A stretch of DNA of 64,000 nucleotides from positions 91,530 through 155,529 of the forward strand of contig CAKTMO010000002.1 in NCBI GenBank assembly GCA_934573935.1, written 5' to 3'. Shown one piece after another: positions 48,636 to 57,225 of this stretch. The notes under the pieces were generated by a model. It did no database searches. It was not told the origin of the DNA and worked only from the letters and a program-made list of their open reading frames with translations. How positions within the stretch are numbered: position 1 is the stretch's first letter; each line of letters begins with the position of its first letter. The DNA is from an uncultured Oscillospiraceae bacterium (GTDB lineage Bacteria; Bacillota; Clostridia; Oscillospirales; Oscillospiraceae). A program made the translations under genes and the position numbers.

Positions 48636-49231
48636 TGCCGCCCCTCCTTTCCTTTGGTTTCTGTATGTATGACGCTCTCCGCGCCGAAAAGGTTCCCGCT
48701 TCGGGATAAAATCTCCTTCAGCTGCGCCCTGGCCCGATTCAGGCGGGACTTCACCGTGCCGGAGGGCAGCGCCAGCATGGCGCCGATCTCCTCATAGCTC
48801 AGCTCCTCCAAAAACCGCAGCACCACGATCTGCCGGTACTCCGGCGTCAGCTGCAGAATGGCGTCCCGCACCGCCTGCCGCTGCTCGGACCGTTCCGCCT
48901 GCTGCTGGGGGCCCGGGGCGGGGTCCGGCGCGCTGACCTCGGTGATGTCCTCGGCGGCGATCTGCCGCTTCTCCCGCCGCATCAGGTCGATGGCGGCGTG
49001 GCTGGTCAGCTGATACAGCCACGTGGAGAACTGGCTGTCCCCCCGAAAGTTGGGCAGTCCCTTCCACGCGGACAGAAATGCCTCCTGGGCCACCTCGTCC
49101 GCGTCCGCCTCGCTGCCGCACATCCGCAGGGCCAGGCGGAACACCTGATCCCGATAGGCCACCACCAGCCGTTCAAAGGCATCGGCGTCGCCCCGCCGCG
49201 CCCGTGCAATGATGTTTTCCTGATCCTTCAT
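48632..49231 (-). CDS. ECF-type RNA polymerase sigma factor
   Basis: 199 residues. Region 2: [20 protein letters not shown], then [20 protein letters not shown] near 43-62 and [21 protein letters not shown] Pro-rich linker (about 100-115) and region 4 [20 protein letters not shown] near 127-146 with [21 protein letters not shown], the helix-turn-helix for the -35. Starts 4 bases inside the dus stop region and overlaps the anti-sigma gene. Its promoter targets are not identifiable here. Confidence 0.93.
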   Translation of the reverse strand: MKDQENIIARARRGDADAFERLVVAYRDQVFRLALRMCGSEADADEVAQEAFLSAWKGLPNFRGDSQFSTWLYQLTSHAAIDLMRREKRQIAAEDITEVSAPDPAPGPQQQAERSEQRQAVRDAILQLTPEYRQIVVLRFLEELSYEEIGAMLALPSGTVKSRLNRARAQLKEILSRSGNLFGAESVIHTETKGKEGRQ

Positions 49232-50196
49232 TTCAAATCCCTCTTGATGCCCGCCGTCACGCGGTACACGTCCTCCATGGTGTTCATCCGAACGATCTGA
49301 TCCTTATAGTAGTTGGCGTGGGGCACGCCCTTGAGATACCAGGCGTAGTGCCGCCGCGCCTCCAGAATGGCGATGTGCTCGCCCTTGTCCTCTTTTGCCA
49401 GTTCGATCTGCCGCACCGCCAGATCGCACCGCTCCGCAAGCGGCGGCAGGGACGGGATGGGCTTCCCCGCCAGCGCCGCAGCGCACTGCTGAAACAGCCA
49501 CGGGTTGCCGAAGCAGCCCCGCCCGATCATGGCCATGTCCGCGCCGGTGAATTGCAGGATCTTCAGGCAGTCCTCCGCCGAAAACACATCGCCGTTGGCG
49601 ATGACGGGGATGGACACCGCCTCCTTCACCTCTCGGATCGTCACCCAGTCGGCCTGTCCGCCGTACATCTGGGCGCGGGTGCGGCCATGGACGGCCACCG
49701 CCGCCACGCCCGCCTGCTCCATGATCCTGGCCAGCTCCACGGCGTTGATGCTGCCCTTGTCCCAGCCCCGCCGCATCTTCACCGTCACCGGCACAGGGCT
49801 GGCCTTCACCACCGCCTCGGCGATGCGTCCCGCCTTCTCCGGATCCCTCATCAGCGCCGAGCCGTCTCCGTTGGACACCACCTTTCCCACGGGGCATCCC
49901 ATGTTGATGTCGATGACCGCCGCACCGGATACCTCCGCCGCGATCACGGCGGCCTCCGCCATACAGGCGATATCGCTGCCGAAGATCTGTGCCGCCGCCG
50001 GACGCTCGTTGGGGGCCAGCTTCAGCAGCGTGCGGCTCTTTTTATCCTGATAGCACAGCGCCTTGGCGCTGACCAGCTCCGTGCAGGAATAGCCCGCCCC
50101 CAGCTCACGGCAGATCTGGCGGAACGCCAGATCCGTCACCCCCGCCATGGGCGCCAGCGCCAGGCGGGAGGCCACCTCCACATTTCCGATCCTCAT
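49228..50196 (-). CDS. dus: tRNA-dihydrouridine synthase (DusB type)
   Basis: 322 residues. Start [20 protein letters not shown] is the family N-terminus; a site GGAGG lies 10 bases upstream, within a 3-codon mini-frame (ATG ACC CAA TGA) that overlaps the start. Conserved: [12 protein letters not shown] near 15-26, [12 protein letters not shown] near 97-108 with the catalytic Cys, [19 protein letters not shown] near 167-178, and [10 protein letters not shown]. It reduces uridine to dihydrouridine in tRNA D-loops with FMN. A TATAAT -10 lies at 50250-50245. First gene of dus-sigma-anti-sigma-queT. Confidence 0.94.
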   Translation of the reverse strand: MRIGNVEVASRLALAPMAGVTDLAFRQICRELGAGYSCTELVSAKALCYQDKKSRTLLKLAPNERPAAAQIFGSDIACMAEAAVIAAEVSGAAVIDINMGCPVGKVVSNGDGSALMRDPEKAGRIAEAVVKASPVPVTVKMRRGWDKGSINAVELARIMEQAGVAAVAVHGRTRAQMYGGQADWVTIREVKEAVSIPVIANGDVFSAEDCLKILQFTGADMAMIGRGCFGNPWLFQQCAAALAGKPIPSLPPLAERCDLAVRQIELAKEDKGEHIAILEARRHYAWYLKGVPHANYYKDQIVRMNTMEDVYRVTAGIKRDLK

Positions 50197-50277
50197 TGGG
50201 TCATATCCTCCATGTAACGCGCATAAACTGATGCATGTCCGCACATTATACCACACTCCCCGCCGGAAGAAAAGGGG

Positions 50278-50311
50278 GTAAAAAAAGAGAGCGGACGCCT
50301 CGCGTCCGCCC
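50278..50311 (-). terminator. Terminator of the small membrane protein gene
   Basis: Minus strand: GCGGACGC-GAGG-CGTCCGC (about 8 bp) followed by TCTCTTTTTTT, downstream of the gene ending at 50447. Confidence 0.75.
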
Positions 50312-50446
50312 CAAATGAGGAGAAAAATGTGGAAAGAAAGCTGCATAGGCCGGCGTCCTCAACGTCCCGTGCGGCATGCCGCCGCGCTTCGGTCAACAGG
50401 CGGGCCGCCAAGGACGCCGCCCTATGCACCATCAAAAGCAAATTCC

Positions 50447-50713
50447 TTACAGCAGCGCCACCGCTGCCCATACCGCGCCGATCACGGCGCTGCCCGCCGC
50501 CATCCATAGGGGCGGCGTCATATGAAAGCCCTTTTGCGGCATGCCGTGGGTGCGGGCGTAGCTTTTGGCCACCCGAACGGCCTGATCCACCAGCTGCTGC
50601 TGGCTGACCCCCGCCCCATCGCTGCTGAGAATAAAGATCGCCTGTTCAAATACTTGGGGATCGGGACTGTCCACCACAATGACCCGTCGGGAAACGCCTT
50701 TTACCAAAACCAT
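50447..50713 (-). CDS. Small C-tail-anchored protein of unknown function
   Basis: 88 residues: a soluble N-terminal part (SRRVIVVDSPDPQVFEQAIF, about 8-27, then GVSQQQLVDQAVRVAKSYAR) and a single C-terminal transmembrane helix (about 69-87). The RBS AAGGAGG lies only 2 bases before ATG; a TTG two codons in has the better spacing (8 bases), so the true protein may be 86 residues. Similar small proteins occur near spoIIE in related Clostridia as I recall, function unknown. Confidence 0.7.
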   Translation of the reverse strand: MVLVKGVSRRVIVVDSPDPQVFEQAIFILSSDGAGVSQQQLVDQAVRVAKSYARTHGMPQKGFHMTPPLWMAAGSAVIGAVWAAVALL

Positions 50714-50762
50714 GCCCTCCTTGCGCTCGTTATGGAAAAAGTATGTCCCTCACGGCGGCGGC

Positions 50763-52814
50763 TTATACCCGTTTCGCCCGCTTTTCCTCAGATTTTTCAA
50801 GCCGCAGCGCCAGCACGGCGCAGTCGTCCCGCAGTCCGCCGTGGCGGCGGGATTCCGCCAGGATCATCTGGGCCAGCTCCTGGCTGTCGCCCCCCGGCCA
50901 TTGCCGCAGAAGCTCCCGCAGCCAGTCGTCCCCCTCGCCGGTAACGCCGTCGCTGACCATCACCAACACGCTGCCCGCCTCCAGCTGCAGCCCCGTGGCC
51001 TCCGGCGGCTGGCGGACGGCCTGCAGCCCCGCCGGAAGGCTGCCGCCCTCCAGACGGCTCACCGTCTCGCCCCGCTTCACATAGGACGCCGCCGCGCCGT
51101 ATTTGTACAGCGTGGCCGCCCCGCTGCGCCGGTCCAGCGCCAGCAGGTCAATGGTAGTGAACCCGCCCCCCTCCTGGCACCGCAGCGTCATGGCATTGTT
51201 GATGGTCTTCAGGGCCGACTCCGGCCGGATGCCCGCCTTCAAAAACTGCCGCAGCAGCCGCACAGTCATGGCGCTTTCGGCGTGAGCCGCTCCGCCGCTG
51301 CCCATGCCGTCGGACAGCAGCATGTACAGTGTCGCGCCGCTGGTGAACACCGCCAGCTGGTCGCCGCACTGACTCTCCCCCTCCTTGGGCCGCAGCAGCG
51401 TGCCCACGCGGCACCGCAGCAGCGCCCCCTCCGGCTCCGGCGTGGTCTCGCTGTCCAGCACCTCTCCCAAATGCCGGTACTGCTCCTCCGCCAGCTGGCG
51501 GGTGTCCTCCAGCCGGATGCGGTACTGCCGCCGCAGGCGGAAAGCGTACAGCTCCGTGTTCACCGCGCTCAGCAATTCCGGAAACCGGATGCACCGGCTG
51601 GTGAAAAACATCGGAAAATCCTCCGTCTCCGCCCGTCCCCGCTTCAGCATGGGCCCGCACGCGCCGTTAAAGGCGTCGTAGGTGGTCTGATACTCCGTCT
51701 GCCAGCAGCGCTTCATCAGCACACACCCGCGGCATGCCTGGGCCGCCGCGTGGTCAAAGATCACCGCCGGATTCTCCCCCCGCTCCGCGGGACGGGTGCG
51801 GAACATGGCGTTGTAGAGATCCTGAAAGGCCGCCGCCCGCTCCCTGGCCCCGCTGTGGGCCGCCATGGCAGGGGCCGCCTCCGGCCGCTCCGCCTCCGGC
51901 GACGCCAGTCCCGTCCGCCATTTCTCCGGCGTCACCACGAAGGCCAGGGCCCCCACCGCCGCCTGATACAGCACCATCCAGGGCCTGTCCATATCCAGCG
52001 CCAGCGGAATGGCTCCGCCGCACAGACAGAACATCACGCCCCGCAGCAAGCGGGGCCATTTTGCGGTCAATGCCGCCGCCAGCGCACCCACGGCGCACAC
52101 CGCCGCCCACAGCACCACCGGCGTCTCCGCCGCCAGATCCACGCAGGCGCCCACAGCGCCGCCCAGCGCTGCGGCATACACCGGCGTTGTCCCCGCGCCG
52201 CACACCAGCGCCAGCCACGCCGCCGCCATGCCGCCTGGGGAATAGCCCTCCACCTGCACGGAGGACAGGGCCGCCACCGCCGCCGTCATCAGCGCCAGCC
52301 GCTGCCCCCGCCGGTCCTCCGGCCGCTCCGCCAGACCCCAGGCCACCGCTGCGGCCATTGCCGCCGCCGCCGCGCCCAGCGCCCACTGGGCCGGACTGCG
52401 GCCCACCAGATAGATCGCCTGCACCGCCAGCAGCGCCGTTGCCGCCAGCAGCGGCGCAAAGCCCCGCTTTGCCCCCGGCTTCGTGTCGCAAAACACCATC
52501 CTGGCGCAGCAGATCAGCACCGCCGAAGCGGCAAACCGCAGCCCCGGCTGAAAATTGAAAAACACCAGCGCACCCGCCGCCGCACCCAGCAGCGCCCACA
52601 GGCCGCCCTGTCCGCCGCCAAAGGCCGCCACAGCGCCCAGTGCCCACGCCCCGTACAGGCCGCCCACCTGGGCCGCCGCCAGCAGCGCCGTCACCGCCGC
52701 CTGCAAAAGCCCCCGCCGCAGCGTCTCCGGCAGGGATCTCCCCTGCGCCAATGGCCGTATCATCCCTCGTCCTCCTCCCGCCCCCGCAGGGGCCACACTT
52801 GACTTGTCCCCCAT
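50763..52814 (-). CDS. spoIIE: Stage II sporulation protein E (SpoIIE phosphatase)
   Basis: 683 residues from the preferred start MGDKSSVAPAGAGG (GAAGGGGGA upstream); an earlier in-frame ATG would give 728. The N-terminal half has ~10 transmembrane helices (about 35-300). Then the regulatory region and a C-terminal PP2C-type phosphatase: LLSDGMGSGGAAHAESAMTV near 490-510, FTTIDLLALDRRSGAATLYK near 550-570, and VLVMVSDGVTGEGDDW near 620-636, all with the metal-binding Asp residues. SpoIIE dephosphorylates SpoIIAA to activate sigma-F in the forespore. Its presence shows that the organism is a spore former or derives from one. Confidence 0.95.
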   Translation of the reverse strand: MGDKSSVAPAGAGGGRGMIRPLAQGRSLPETLRRGLLQAAVTALLAAAQVGGLYGAWALGAVAAFGGGQGGLWALLGAAAGALVFFNFQPGLRFAASAVLICCARMVFCDTKPGAKRGFAPLLAATALLAVQAIYLVGRSPAQWALGAAAAAMAAAVAWGLAERPEDRRGQRLALMTAAVAALSSVQVEGYSPGGMAAAWLALVCGAGTTPVYAAALGGAVGACVDLAAETPVVLWAAVCAVGALAAALTAKWPRLLRGVMFCLCGGAIPLALDMDRPWMVLYQAAVGALAFVVTPEKWRTGLASPEAERPEAAPAMAAHSGARERAAAFQDLYNAMFRTRPAERGENPAVIFDHAAAQACRGCVLMKRCWQTEYQTTYDAFNGACGPMLKRGRAETEDFPMFFTSRCIRFPELLSAVNTELYAFRLRRQYRIRLEDTRQLAEEQYRHLGEVLDSETTPEPEGALLRCRVGTLLRPKEGESQCGDQLAVFTSGATLYMLLSDGMGSGGAAHAESAMTVRLLRQFLKAGIRPESALKTINNAMTLRCQEGGGFTTIDLLALDRRSGAATLYKYGAAASYVKRGETVSRLEGGSLPAGLQAVRQPPEATGLQLEAGSVLVMVSDGVTGEGDDWLRELLRQWPGGDSQELAQMILAESRRHGGLRDDCAVLALRLEKSEEKRAKRV

Positions 52815-52884
52815 TGTAGCGAAATCCCCCTTCACATTCCGTCGGGAAATGGGGGAGGGGAAAATAATGTGGTGAATGTATTTC

Positions 52885-52927
52885 GATAAAAGAAAACCAG
52901 CCCATAAAATGGGCTGGTTTTCTTTTA
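52885..52927. terminator. Bidirectional terminator before the small gene pair
   Basis: AAAAGAAAACCAGCCCA, loop TAAAA, TGGGCTGGTTTTCTTTT: a 17-bp perfect stem with runs on both strands; it includes the end of the 54-codon gene. Confidence 0.9.
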
Positions 52928-53089
52928 TTTTCCCGCTTCCTTCCGGCACTCGATCACAAACACCGTACCGTCCGCCACCGTAACGCGAAGGGTGTTCCGC
53001 CGGTCATCCGCCTCGATCCCTCTCACGTCCAGCAATTCGCTCTCATTCACCAAATCAAACAGGTGGTCTTTCATATAATTTAATTCCAT
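52925..53089 (-). CDS. 54-residue protein divergent from an Xre regulator
   Basis: MELNYMKDHLFDLVNESELL then VRGIEADDRRNTLRVTVADG and a C-terminal strand VFVIEC. Start chosen because AAGGAGG lies 6 bases upstream; a longer reading lacks a site and crosses the promoter. The protein is small, soluble, and acidic, with a predicted helix then three strands. No family recognised. It shares a perfect palindrome-operator region with the divergent regulator gene, which suggests co-regulation; a toxin-antitoxin reading was considered but nothing toxin-like is visible. Confidence 0.68.
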   Translation of the reverse strand: MELNYMKDHLFDLVNESELLDVRGIEADDRRNTLRVTVADGTVFVIECRKEAGK

Positions 53090-53104
53090 GGTCACCCTCC
53101 TTAT

Positions 53105-53158
53105 ATATGGTGCACACACGCACCATATGATTCTACCACACTTCCACGTAAAATACAA
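53105..53158 (-). promoter_or_regulatory. Promoter and palindromic operator between the small divergent genes
   Basis: Perfect inverted repeat ATATGGTGC-ACACAC-GCACCATAT (53105-53128). A minus-strand promoter TTGTAT (53158-53153), 17 bases, TAGAAT (53135-53130) would start transcription inside the palindrome, so a protein bound there would block it. The Xre-type product next door is the obvious candidate. Confidence 0.75.
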
Positions 53159-53171
53159 GAGGGGTGATGCC

Positions 53172-53384
53172 ATGATACGCTACGATCCGCTGTGGCGGAC
53201 GCTGAAGGAAAAGAATATCAGCCAATACCGTCTCATCAAGGACTACGGCATCGACAAGGCGCAGCTGCAGCGCCTGCGGGATAACTGCGTAGTCAAAACC
53301 GTCATTCTGGACACCCTGTGCAGCATACTCCACTGCCGCATTGAAGATGTGGTGGAATTTGTACCGGATGAACCCGCAAAATAA
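53172..53384 (+). CDS. Small Xre-type helix-turn-helix regulator
   Basis: 70 residues: MIRYDPLWRTLKEKNISQYR then LIKDYGIDKAQLQRLRDNCV and LDTLCSILHCRIEDVVEFVP. This is a compact helix-turn-helix of the Cro/CI (HTH_26) type with almost no extra domain. Start at ATG 53172 with GAGGGGTG upstream. The operator-like palindrome lies 44 bases before the start. It probably represses the divergent 54-residue gene and perhaps itself. Confidence 0.88.
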   Translation: MIRYDPLWRTLKEKNISQYRLIKDYGIDKAQLQRLRDNCVVKTVILDTLCSILHCRIEDVVEFVPDEPAK

Positions 53385-53422
53385 GCTCCGCCCCGTGTGA
53401 CACGGGACGGAGCTTGTTTTTT
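53384..53422. terminator. Terminator between the Xre gene and ribF
   Basis: AAGCTCCG-CCCGTG stems with CACGGG-CGGAGCTT, then GTTTTTTT; imperfect but long, with T-run on the plus strand and A-run for the convergent ribF. Confidence 0.82.
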
Positions 53423-54324
53423 TATTCCCCCATCTCCCCAAAATAAGCCCTTGTCTGGGCCACATTCCGTTCGATCTCGTCCTTCAGCTGCCGGGGAGAG
53501 TCAAAGCGCCGCTCCGCCCGCAGGCGGCGGCAGAATTCCAGCCGGATGCGTTTGCCGTACAGGTCGCCGTCGAAGTCCAGCAGAAACGTCTCGATGGACA
53601 CCTGATCGCTATCGCTGACGGTGGGGCGCGTCCCCACGTTGGTGACACCGGCGAAGCTGCCCCCGTCGGGCAGATACACGCGGGTGATATACACGCCCTT
53701 CTCCGGCACCAGCACATGGTCCGGCACGGTGAAATTGATGGTGGGGATGCCGATGGTGCGGCCGAACCGGAACCCGTGGCGCACCGTCTGGCTCAGACAG
53801 TGGCGGTGGCCCAGAAACTCCGCCGCCCGCTCCACCTGTCCGCTCTCCACCAGCTGGCGGATATAGGTGGAGCTGACGGTGATGCCCTCCCACTCCACCT
53901 TGGGGATAATGTCGCAGCCCAGTCCCAGCTCACGGCACTTCTGCTGCAAAAGCGCCGGATCCCCTGCGTTTTTGTGGCCGAAGTGGTAGTCGTGCCCCGC
54001 CACCAGATGCACCGCGCCATAGCGCTTTACCAGCAGCTCCGTGATGAAGTCCTGCCACGGCATGGTCATCATCTCGCGATCAAAGGGCGCGATGATCACC
54101 TGCTCGATGCCGTACAGCCGCTCCATCAGCTCCTGCCGCTCCTGGGCGGAGTTGATCAGGGGCACTGGCTTTCCCGTCACCACCTCCTTGGGGGGGCGGT
54201 CAAAGGTAAAGGCGGCGGGGGTGGCGTCCAATTGCCGCGCCACCTCCACGGTGCGCATCAGCAGCGCCCCGTGTCCCCGGTGTACGCCGTCAAAAAATCC
54301 CAGTGCGATGACAGTAGGTCTCAT
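53422..54324 (-). CDS. ribF: Bifunctional riboflavin kinase/FMN adenylyltransferase
   Basis: 300 residues. N-terminal adenylyltransferase: VIALGFFDGVHRGH near 5-18 (nucleotidyltransferase GxxDxxHxGH-like), VAGHDYHFGHKNAG near 108-121, and ISSTYIR-type SSTYIRQL. C-terminal riboflavin kinase: GRTIGIPTINFTVPDHVLVP near 189-208 and GVTNVGTRPTVSD near 228-240. It makes FMN and FAD from riboflavin. Final gene of the rimP-to-ribF run, 3 bases after truB. Confidence 0.95.
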   Translation of the reverse strand: MRPTVIALGFFDGVHRGHGALLMRTVEVARQLDATPAAFTFDRPPKEVVTGKPVPLINSAQERQELMERLYGIEQVIIAPFDREMMTMPWQDFITELLVKRYGAVHLVAGHDYHFGHKNAGDPALLQQKCRELGLGCDIIPKVEWEGITVSSTYIRQLVESGQVERAAEFLGHRHCLSQTVRHGFRFGRTIGIPTINFTVPDHVLVPEKGVYITRVYLPDGGSFAGVTNVGTRPTVSDSDQVSIETFLLDFDGDLYGKRIRLEFCRRLRAERRFDSPRQLKDEIERNVAQTRAYFGEMGE

Positions 54325-54327
54325 AGT

Positions 54328-55197
54328 TTACGCTCCAAAAAAGTTCTTTACGGAGGTCATCTGTCCGTTTTCCAACCGGCTCAGACACAGAAAATCCCCC
54401 TCCATGCCGTACACGCGGTACAGCCCCTCCGCCAGCGGCGTCTTCACCGTAAAGGCGTTGCCGTTGCGGCACAGCTGCTCCACCCGCGGGTGGGTGATGC
54501 GGTACTCCGGATGCTGCCGGAACAGGGTGTCCACCGGCCGCAGCAGGCTCTCGCTCAGGGCCTGAACGTCCTCCAGGGTACAGCTCTCCGTTAGGGTGTA
54601 CCCCGCCGCCATGGTGCGCCGCAGCGCCGCCATGCAGCCGCCGCAGCCCAGGGCCTGGCCGATGTCGTGGCACAGCGTGCGGATATACGTCCCCTTGGAG
54701 CACCGCACCCGCAGCCGGTAATCGGTGGGAGACAACTGCTCCAGCAGCTCCAGCTCGTAGATGATGACGGTGCGGGGCCTGCGCTCCACCTCCCGTCCCT
54801 GCCGCGCCAGATCGTACAGCTTCTGCCCGTTGATCTTGATGGCGGAGTACATAGGCGGGATCTGCGCGATGTCGCCGGTAAACCGCGGCAGCACCGCCGC
54901 CACCTCCTCCGCCGTGACGGTCACAGGCCCCTCGGCCAGCGTCCGGCCGGAGATATCCTGCGTGTCGGTGACAAGGCCCAGCCGCAGCGTGGCGACATAC
55001 TCCTTCTCGCCGCTCTCGGCAAAGGAGACGGCGCGTGTGGCCTGTCCCACGAACACCGGCAGCACGCCGGTGGCCATGGGATCCAGCGTCCCGGCGTGGC
55101 CCACCTTTTTGGTTTTCAGGATGCCCCGCAGCTTGGCGCAGACGTCCATGCTTGTCCAGTCTGCGGGCTTGTCGATGATGATGATACCGTTGGCCAT
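54328..55197 (-). CDS. truB: tRNA pseudouridine-55 synthase
   Basis: 289 residues. Start MANGIIIIDKPADWTSMDV with AAAGGAG 6 bases upstream. Catalytic motif VGHAGTLDPMATGVLPV near 31-47, with the Asp in GTLDP; IPPMYSAIKINGQKLYDLAR near 113-132; RVRCSKGTYIRTLCHDIG near 170-187. It modifies U55 in the T-loop of tRNAs. The operon from nrnA is interrupted here by a ~430-base repeat element between nrnA and truB. Confidence 0.95.
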   Translation of the reverse strand: MANGIIIIDKPADWTSMDVCAKLRGILKTKKVGHAGTLDPMATGVLPVFVGQATRAVSFAESGEKEYVATLRLGLVTDTQDISGRTLAEGPVTVTAEEVAAVLPRFTGDIAQIPPMYSAIKINGQKLYDLARQGREVERRPRTVIIYELELLEQLSPTDYRLRVRCSKGTYIRTLCHDIGQALGCGGCMAALRRTMAAGYTLTESCTLEDVQALSESLLRPVDTLFRQHPEYRITHPRVEQLCRNGNAFTVKTPLAEGLYRVYGMEGDFLCLSRLENGQMTSVKNFFGA

Positions 55198-55239
55198 GGG
55201 GACTCCTTTCGTTTTTATTAAGGGAGAGTTTCGCTCTCC

Positions 55240-55671
55240 GGAGCGACCTACTTTTGCCAATAGCGGCAAAAGTAGGCAAAAGCGCCAGAAGGAACCTCCG
55301 GTTCCTTCACTTCCGGGCGCGCTATACGCTGTGTAAATATGTTAGATTTTACCGCACGTTTACATAAGATTTTCTTTTTCGATTCGTTAAAAGGATCGTC
55401 TCTGCTTCTGCGCCGCTGCCGCTGATGCCTACGTCGAACAACGCTTTTGGTTCTACCGTTGAGAACGTGAGCGGCAGCGGCGCAAGAGGGGCAGACGATT
55501 CGTCATACGTAACGATATCCACTGTGTTCTGTGAACGCGTGGGATATGGTATTAAATTTGAAGGGGGAACAGCGTGCAGGAAGTCCAGAAACCTGGGTTT
55601 CTGGTTGTCCTTTTGGGTACTTTTGGGACAACGGCCAAAAGTACCTCGTCCCCGCAGGGACGAAACCCCTC
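55240..55671. repeat. Composite inverted repeat element inside the translation operon
   Basis: Built of two copies, in opposite orientation, of the block also seen at 46000-46236. Left arm: CCTACTTTTGCC...GGCAAAAGTAGG (55252-55274), then GGGCGCGCTATA and AAGGATCGTCTCTGCTTCTG and GCCGCTGCCGCTGA. Right arm: GAGCGGCAGCGGCGC, CAGACGATTCG, then GTACTTTTGG...CCAAAAGTACCTCGTCCCC. Its end abuts the nrnA stop. Any readable frame here is repeat-derived. Confidence 0.7.
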
Positions 55672-56628
55672 TCACGCGCCGATAACCTTCCGATACGCCG
55701 CCAGCACCGCCATGCGGGCCTCCTCCAGCGTGCCCTCCACCGTGGCCCCCGCGGCGGCGTGATGGCCGCCGCCGCCTAAGATCCGGCACAGGGCGCAGGC
55801 GTCCACACGGGGTCCCGTGCGCACGGAGACCTTGATCCGCCCCTCCCCCAGCTCCCGCAGGGTCACACCGCAGTCGGTGCCCTCCACCAGAGCGGGCAGG
55901 GCGCTCAGCTCCTCAATGTCCGCGTCGGTGGCCTGCATCTCCCGCCGCAGGCTGAGGGGGATCTCCATCACCACCACACGTTCATGGTCAAACAATTTCA
56001 TCTCCGCCACCATGCGGGACTCCATGACCAGCCGCACGCGGCTCTTGGTGCGGAACAGAGCCTTGTTCACCGCCGCCACGTCCACGGCGTCCATCAGCGC
56101 CGCCGCGATGCGGTGGGTGCGGGCCGTGGTGTTGCCGTACTGAAACCCGCCGCAGTCGGTGCTGACCGCCACGTACAGCGGCAGGGCGATCTCCGGCGTC
56201 AGCGCCGTCAGGTGCCGGATGATCTCAAACACGATCTCGCCGCAGGCGGCGCTGTCCGCCTCCAGACAGGTGTTGCGGGCGAAAAACGCCTGGGACGGAT
56301 GGTGGTCGATGGCCAGCTCGATCCGCTGGGCATAGGACCGCGCGTTCTCCGGCAGCAGGCTCACGTCGGCGATATCCACACTGACGATGTGGGCCCCTTC
56401 CCAGCCCTCCGGCGCCCAGTAGGGGGCGGCGTAGGGCGCGTAGGTGGCGGTGATCTCCGGATTGGGCAGCAGATACGCCGTCCGCCCGCAATCCCGCAGG
56501 GCGCGGCACAGCGCCGCCGCGCTGCCGATGGTGTCGCCGTCGGGCCGCACATGGGTCAGCAGCAGCACATCATCCAGCGCCTCCAGATACCCCGCAGCCT
56601 CGCGGGCAGAAAGAACCTGTCGCTCCAT
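55672..56628 (-). CDS. nrnA: DHH-family oligoribonuclease/pAp phosphatase (NrnA-like)
   Basis: 318 residues. DHH motifs: LLLTHVRPDGDTIGSAAAL near 22-40 (with the DG-D in place of DxD), VDIADVS near 83-89, IDHHPSQ near 107-113, SADSAACGEI with the Glu near 124-132; DHHA1 domain ending ILGGGGHHAAAGATVEG near 282-298. It degrades short RNA fragments and 3'-phosphoadenosine 5'-phosphate with manganese. Position between rbfA and truB is typical for Clostridia. Confidence 0.95.
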   Translation of the reverse strand: MERQVLSAREAAGYLEALDDVLLLTHVRPDGDTIGSAAALCRALRDCGRTAYLLPNPEITATYAPYAAPYWAPEGWEGAHIVSVDIADVSLLPENARSYAQRIELAIDHHPSQAFFARNTCLEADSAACGEIVFEIIRHLTALTPEIALPLYVAVSTDCGGFQYGNTTARTHRIAAALMDAVDVAAVNKALFRTKSRVRLVMESRMVAEMKLFDHERVVVMEIPLSLRREMQATDADIEELSALPALVEGTDCGVTLRELGEGRIKVSVRTGPRVDACALCRILGGGGHHAAAGATVEGTLEEARMAVLAAYRKVIGA

Positions 56629-56629
56629 C

Positions 56630-57013
56630 TCACTTGTCCTCCGGCAGCACGATGTCCGCGTTGGCGGGGTTGGCGGGCTTCACATGGTGCAGCATATCCA
56701 GAATGTGGGCCCCGTGGGCGATGGAATCGTCGGCGAAGAACTGCAGCTCCGGCGTATAGCGCAGCTGCAGCTTCTGCCCCAGCTCATGGCGCAGATAGCC
56801 CGCGGCGGACTTCAGCCCCCGCATCAGATCCTTCTCGTCGGTGCGGTCCATGGCACTGATGTAGATGCGGCTGTAGCGCAGGTCGCTGGTGGTGTCCACA
56901 TGGGTGATGGTCAGCATAGCGTCCGCCACACGGGGATCCTTCACCGTCCGCAGCAGGCCGGACAGCTCCCGCTGGATCTCCTCATTGATGCGTCCGATAC
57001 GGTTGGATGCCAT
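56630..57013 (-). CDS. rbfA: 30S ribosome-binding factor A
   Basis: 127 residues. Start MASNRIGRINEEIQRELS with AAAGGAG about 6 bases upstream. KH-like fold with VADAMLTITHVDTTSDLRYS near 29-48 and AGYLRHELGQKLQLRYTPEL near 71-90. It aids maturation of the 16S rRNA 5' end, notably in the cold. Follows infB by about 210 bases that contain a palindromic repeat. Confidence 0.94.
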   Translation of the reverse strand: MASNRIGRINEEIQRELSGLLRTVKDPRVADAMLTITHVDTTSDLRYSRIYISAMDRTDEKDLMRGLKSAAGYLRHELGQKLQLRYTPELQFFADDSIAHGAHILDMLHHVKPANPANADIVLPEDK

Positions 57014-57109
57014 AATCGCGCTCCTTTCTTGAAAAAAGGGGCGGGCGCACTGCCCGCCCCTTGGGTAATGTGGTGTTTTGCGATGAAAAGCCATTGAAAA
57101 GCAGAGCCC

Positions 57110-57196
57110 TGTAGGGGCCGACGACTCTGTCGGCCCGCCGTCTACTGGGACGCTTTCGTATACCGTTTTGGGCGGACAGGGTCGTCCGCCCCTACA
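57110..57196. repeat. Small inverted-repeat element between infB and rbfA
   Basis: Arms of 27 bases: TGTAGGGGCCGACGACTCTG... at 57110-57136 and its near-complement at 57170-57196 (3-4 mismatches), with a 33-base centre. Each arm is itself a hairpin of GGGCGGAC/GTCCGCCC type. Related blocks occur near 45692-45945 and 62429-62510. It interrupts the operon without a gene. Confidence 0.75.
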
Positions 57197-57225
57197 ACGG
57201 TCTAATCAGACTTTTCGCCAGTTTA

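Noticed and set aside
52925..53384. Classical toxin-antitoxin module
   Set aside because: The two small genes are divergent, not in tandem, and the 54-residue product shows no toxin motif. Kept only as a regulator-target pair.
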